Source of the DNA: Chromera velia
Taxonomy: Eukaryota; Sar; Chromeraceae
Assembly (NCBI GenBank): GCA_018398765.1
Contig: JAHBMJ010000747.1
Location: 20,001 to 40,919 of the forward strand
Reading direction: 5' to 3'
Length of the DNA: 20,919 nt
Shown here piece after piece: positions 20,344-20,919 of the stretch (positions are counted from its first letter, which is position 1; each line of letters opens with the position of its first letter). Position numbers and translations under genes: made by a program. The notes beneath the pieces were generated by a model that saw only the letters and a list, made by a program, of their open reading frames with translations, had not been told where the DNA came from and ran no database searches.

Positions 20344-20634
20344 GGAGGGAGGGAGGGGTGGCGATTGTCGAAAAGGTCCAAAGAAACAACCGACCACATG
20401 AGGCATCCTTCATCAGACGCGACAGCTTGAACTTGCCCGCTGCCTGGTTCCACTCGCATTTCCTCTCAAAGTCCGGAGGCACAACCGAAAGCCCAGAAGA
20501 GGAGCAGTCATACAGCAGCGCCTCTCCCTCTGCCAGTTTGTCCCCTTCATGAAACTCCCGAGTGGTCCCGGAAAGAGATTTGATGCTCACAGGACGAGGC
20601 CCCCCTTCCGCGAGGGGGTCTGCTTGGCACCCGT
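10637..20634 (-). CDS. Mosaic protein: Sushi-like four-Cys modules plus RCC1 propeller, partial
   Basis: Thirteen exons on the minus strand, in transcript order: 20634-20395, 19897-19646, 19270-19025, 18724-18470, 18228-17968, 17719-15914, 15692-15435, 15097-14727, 14416-14152, 13846-13574, 13255-12999 (contains an assembly gap), 12716-12359 and 12026-10637 (stop). Exons 1-11 encode ten modules with four Cys: GC near the start, F/L-x-C after a G-x-x-L stretch, a third Cys after VPP, and a final KC. This resembles Sushi/CCP domains, but they are longer (80-90 aa) and have Phe in place of the usual Trp before the last Cys. Module boundaries coincide with phase-1 introns, as expected from exon duplication. 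Exons 12-13 form seven RCC1-like blades. The 5' end, and so any signal peptide, is outside the window. A secreted or surface scaffold is plausible for the Cys modules, but RCC1 domains are usually intracellular, so location is open. Two adjacent genes is the alternative; phase agreement at 12999/12716 argues against it. Confidence 0.7.
12771..12792. repeat. (GTGA)n microsatellite in intron 11
   Basis: AGTG repeated about five times in the intron between exons 11 and 12 of the mosaic gene. Simple-sequence repeat with no evident role. Confidence 0.85.
12999..15692 (-). other. Sushi-like modules 7 to 10 (exons 7-11)
   Basis: Module 7 (15692-15435) starts GCEVPDPLPES and ends SIEDARC. Module 8 is split over 15097-14727 and 14416-14152 by a phase-0 intron: PCSIPANL, VHLVCPPGRVVLPP and LLCTC in the first exon, and DCEFQGNIEDVKC at the end of the second. 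A Lys/Gly/Glu-rich then acidic stretch of over 100 residues lies between its third and fourth Cys. Module 9 (13846-13574) has ILFSCPDDRLLVPPDF and ends EEAHC. Module 10 (13255-12999) starts GCPMPVAWEK; its end is disturbed by the gap at 13049-13051. All outer boundaries are phase 1. Confidence 0.65.
13049..13051. other. Assembly gap (NNN) next to a poly-C run
   Basis: Three Ns follow 14 consecutive C (13035-13048) inside exon 11 of the mosaic gene. As written the exon is 257 bases, which breaks the phase 1-1 rule of its neighbours. The true length is probably one base more, modulo three. Confidence 0.95.
16511..16997 (-). repeat. 33-bp coding tandem repeat (KKQPAAKKEAA, about 14 units)
   Basis: About 14 copies of a 33-bp unit encoding KKQPAAKKEAA, like the Lys/Ala/Pro tails of histone H1 and HU-like proteins. 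Units differ mostly at silent sites (GCTGCTGG/GCTGCGGG, TTGC/TTGT), which suggests selection on the peptide or recent copying with third-position drift. It opens a spurious long plus-strand ORF. Confidence 0.9.
17113..17661 (-). repeat. 48-bp coding tandem repeat (SEDDGTPDKSAEEGKA, about 11 units)
   Basis: About 11 units of 48 bp (51 bp in copies with an extra Ala) in exon 6. The consensus peptide is SEDDGTPDKSAEEGKA with G/V, E/D and A/V substitutions; first and last units are degenerate. Strongly acidic, opposite in charge to the adjacent 33-bp repeat. Confidence 0.9.
17968..20634 (-). other. Sushi-like modules 1 to 5 (exons 1-5)
   Basis: Five one-exon modules: 20634-20395, 19897-19646, 19270-19025, 18724-18470 and 18228-17968 (240, 252, 246, 255 and 261 bases, all multiples of three). 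Each begins after a C-A-G acceptor with -GC (GCQADPL, GCEVEYPP, GCKLPEEL, GCLVDESL, GCPFPSEL). The second Cys sits in LLYDC, LHFEC, LEFEC, LKFVC or LNLGC, and the exon ends in a Cys codon plus G. Modules 1 and 2 are closest to each other (both contain GKFKLSR). Introns are 300-500 bases. Confidence 0.75.
20283..20357. repeat. (CA)n/(GA)n/(GGGA)n microsatellites in intron 1
   Basis: A compound simple repeat, ACAC then GAGA then GGGA, immediately downstream (minus strand) of the exon-1 donor at 20394. On the transcript it reads as a CT-rich then TG-rich tract. Confidence 0.9.

Positions 20635-20919
<285 letters not shown>

Overview
This is eukaryotic nuclear DNA. Genes are split by GT-AG introns with long pyrimidine-rich tracts, coding stretches are moderately GC-rich, intergenic islands are very AT-rich, and there is a short interstitial run of plant/alveolate-type telomere repeat (CCCTAAA). 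The intron-dense style, TGCATGCA motifs and modular Cys-rich protein fit an alveolate such as a chromerid alga or a coccidian. That assignment is an inference, not proven by the window.

Layout. (1) 224-1503, plus strand: 3' end of a gene for a KH-domain RNA-binding protein with a Gly-rich RGG-like tail, three visible exons joined in phase. (2) 1504-3141: no gene; the second half is an AT-rich island. (3) 3142-5452: a repeat-bounded element. Two 232-bp direct repeats (7 differences, all transitions) enclose a 391-codon ORF for a basic protein I do not recognise; a CATG abuts each outer edge. It looks like a small non-autonomous LTR-type element. (4) 5929-8859, plus strand: an uninterrupted ORF for a 976-aa protein made of two copies of a ~380-aa module. 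Each copy holds two units with a D...QxK signature like PD-(D/E)XK nucleases of the I-Ssp6803I type, so four nuclease-like units in one chain. (5) 8860-10636: telomere-like repeats 27 bp after that stop codon, then ~1.7 kb of AT-rich DNA with a ~330-bp hAT-like MITE candidate. (6) 10637-20634, minus strand: one large mosaic gene running off the right edge, 13 visible exons. Ten exon-encoded four-Cys modules resembling Sushi/CCP domains, nearly all on phase 1-1 exons, are followed by a C-terminal seven-blade RCC1-like propeller. Module 6 carries a ~500-residue insertion with an acidic 16-aa repeat and a histone-H1-like basic 11-aa repeat.

The genes do not form an obvious pathway. Most worth following up are the four-unit nuclease-like protein, the Sushi-like/RCC1 mosaic protein and the repeat-bounded element. 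Exon boundaries were set by hand from splice sites and phase agreement. No homology search was run.
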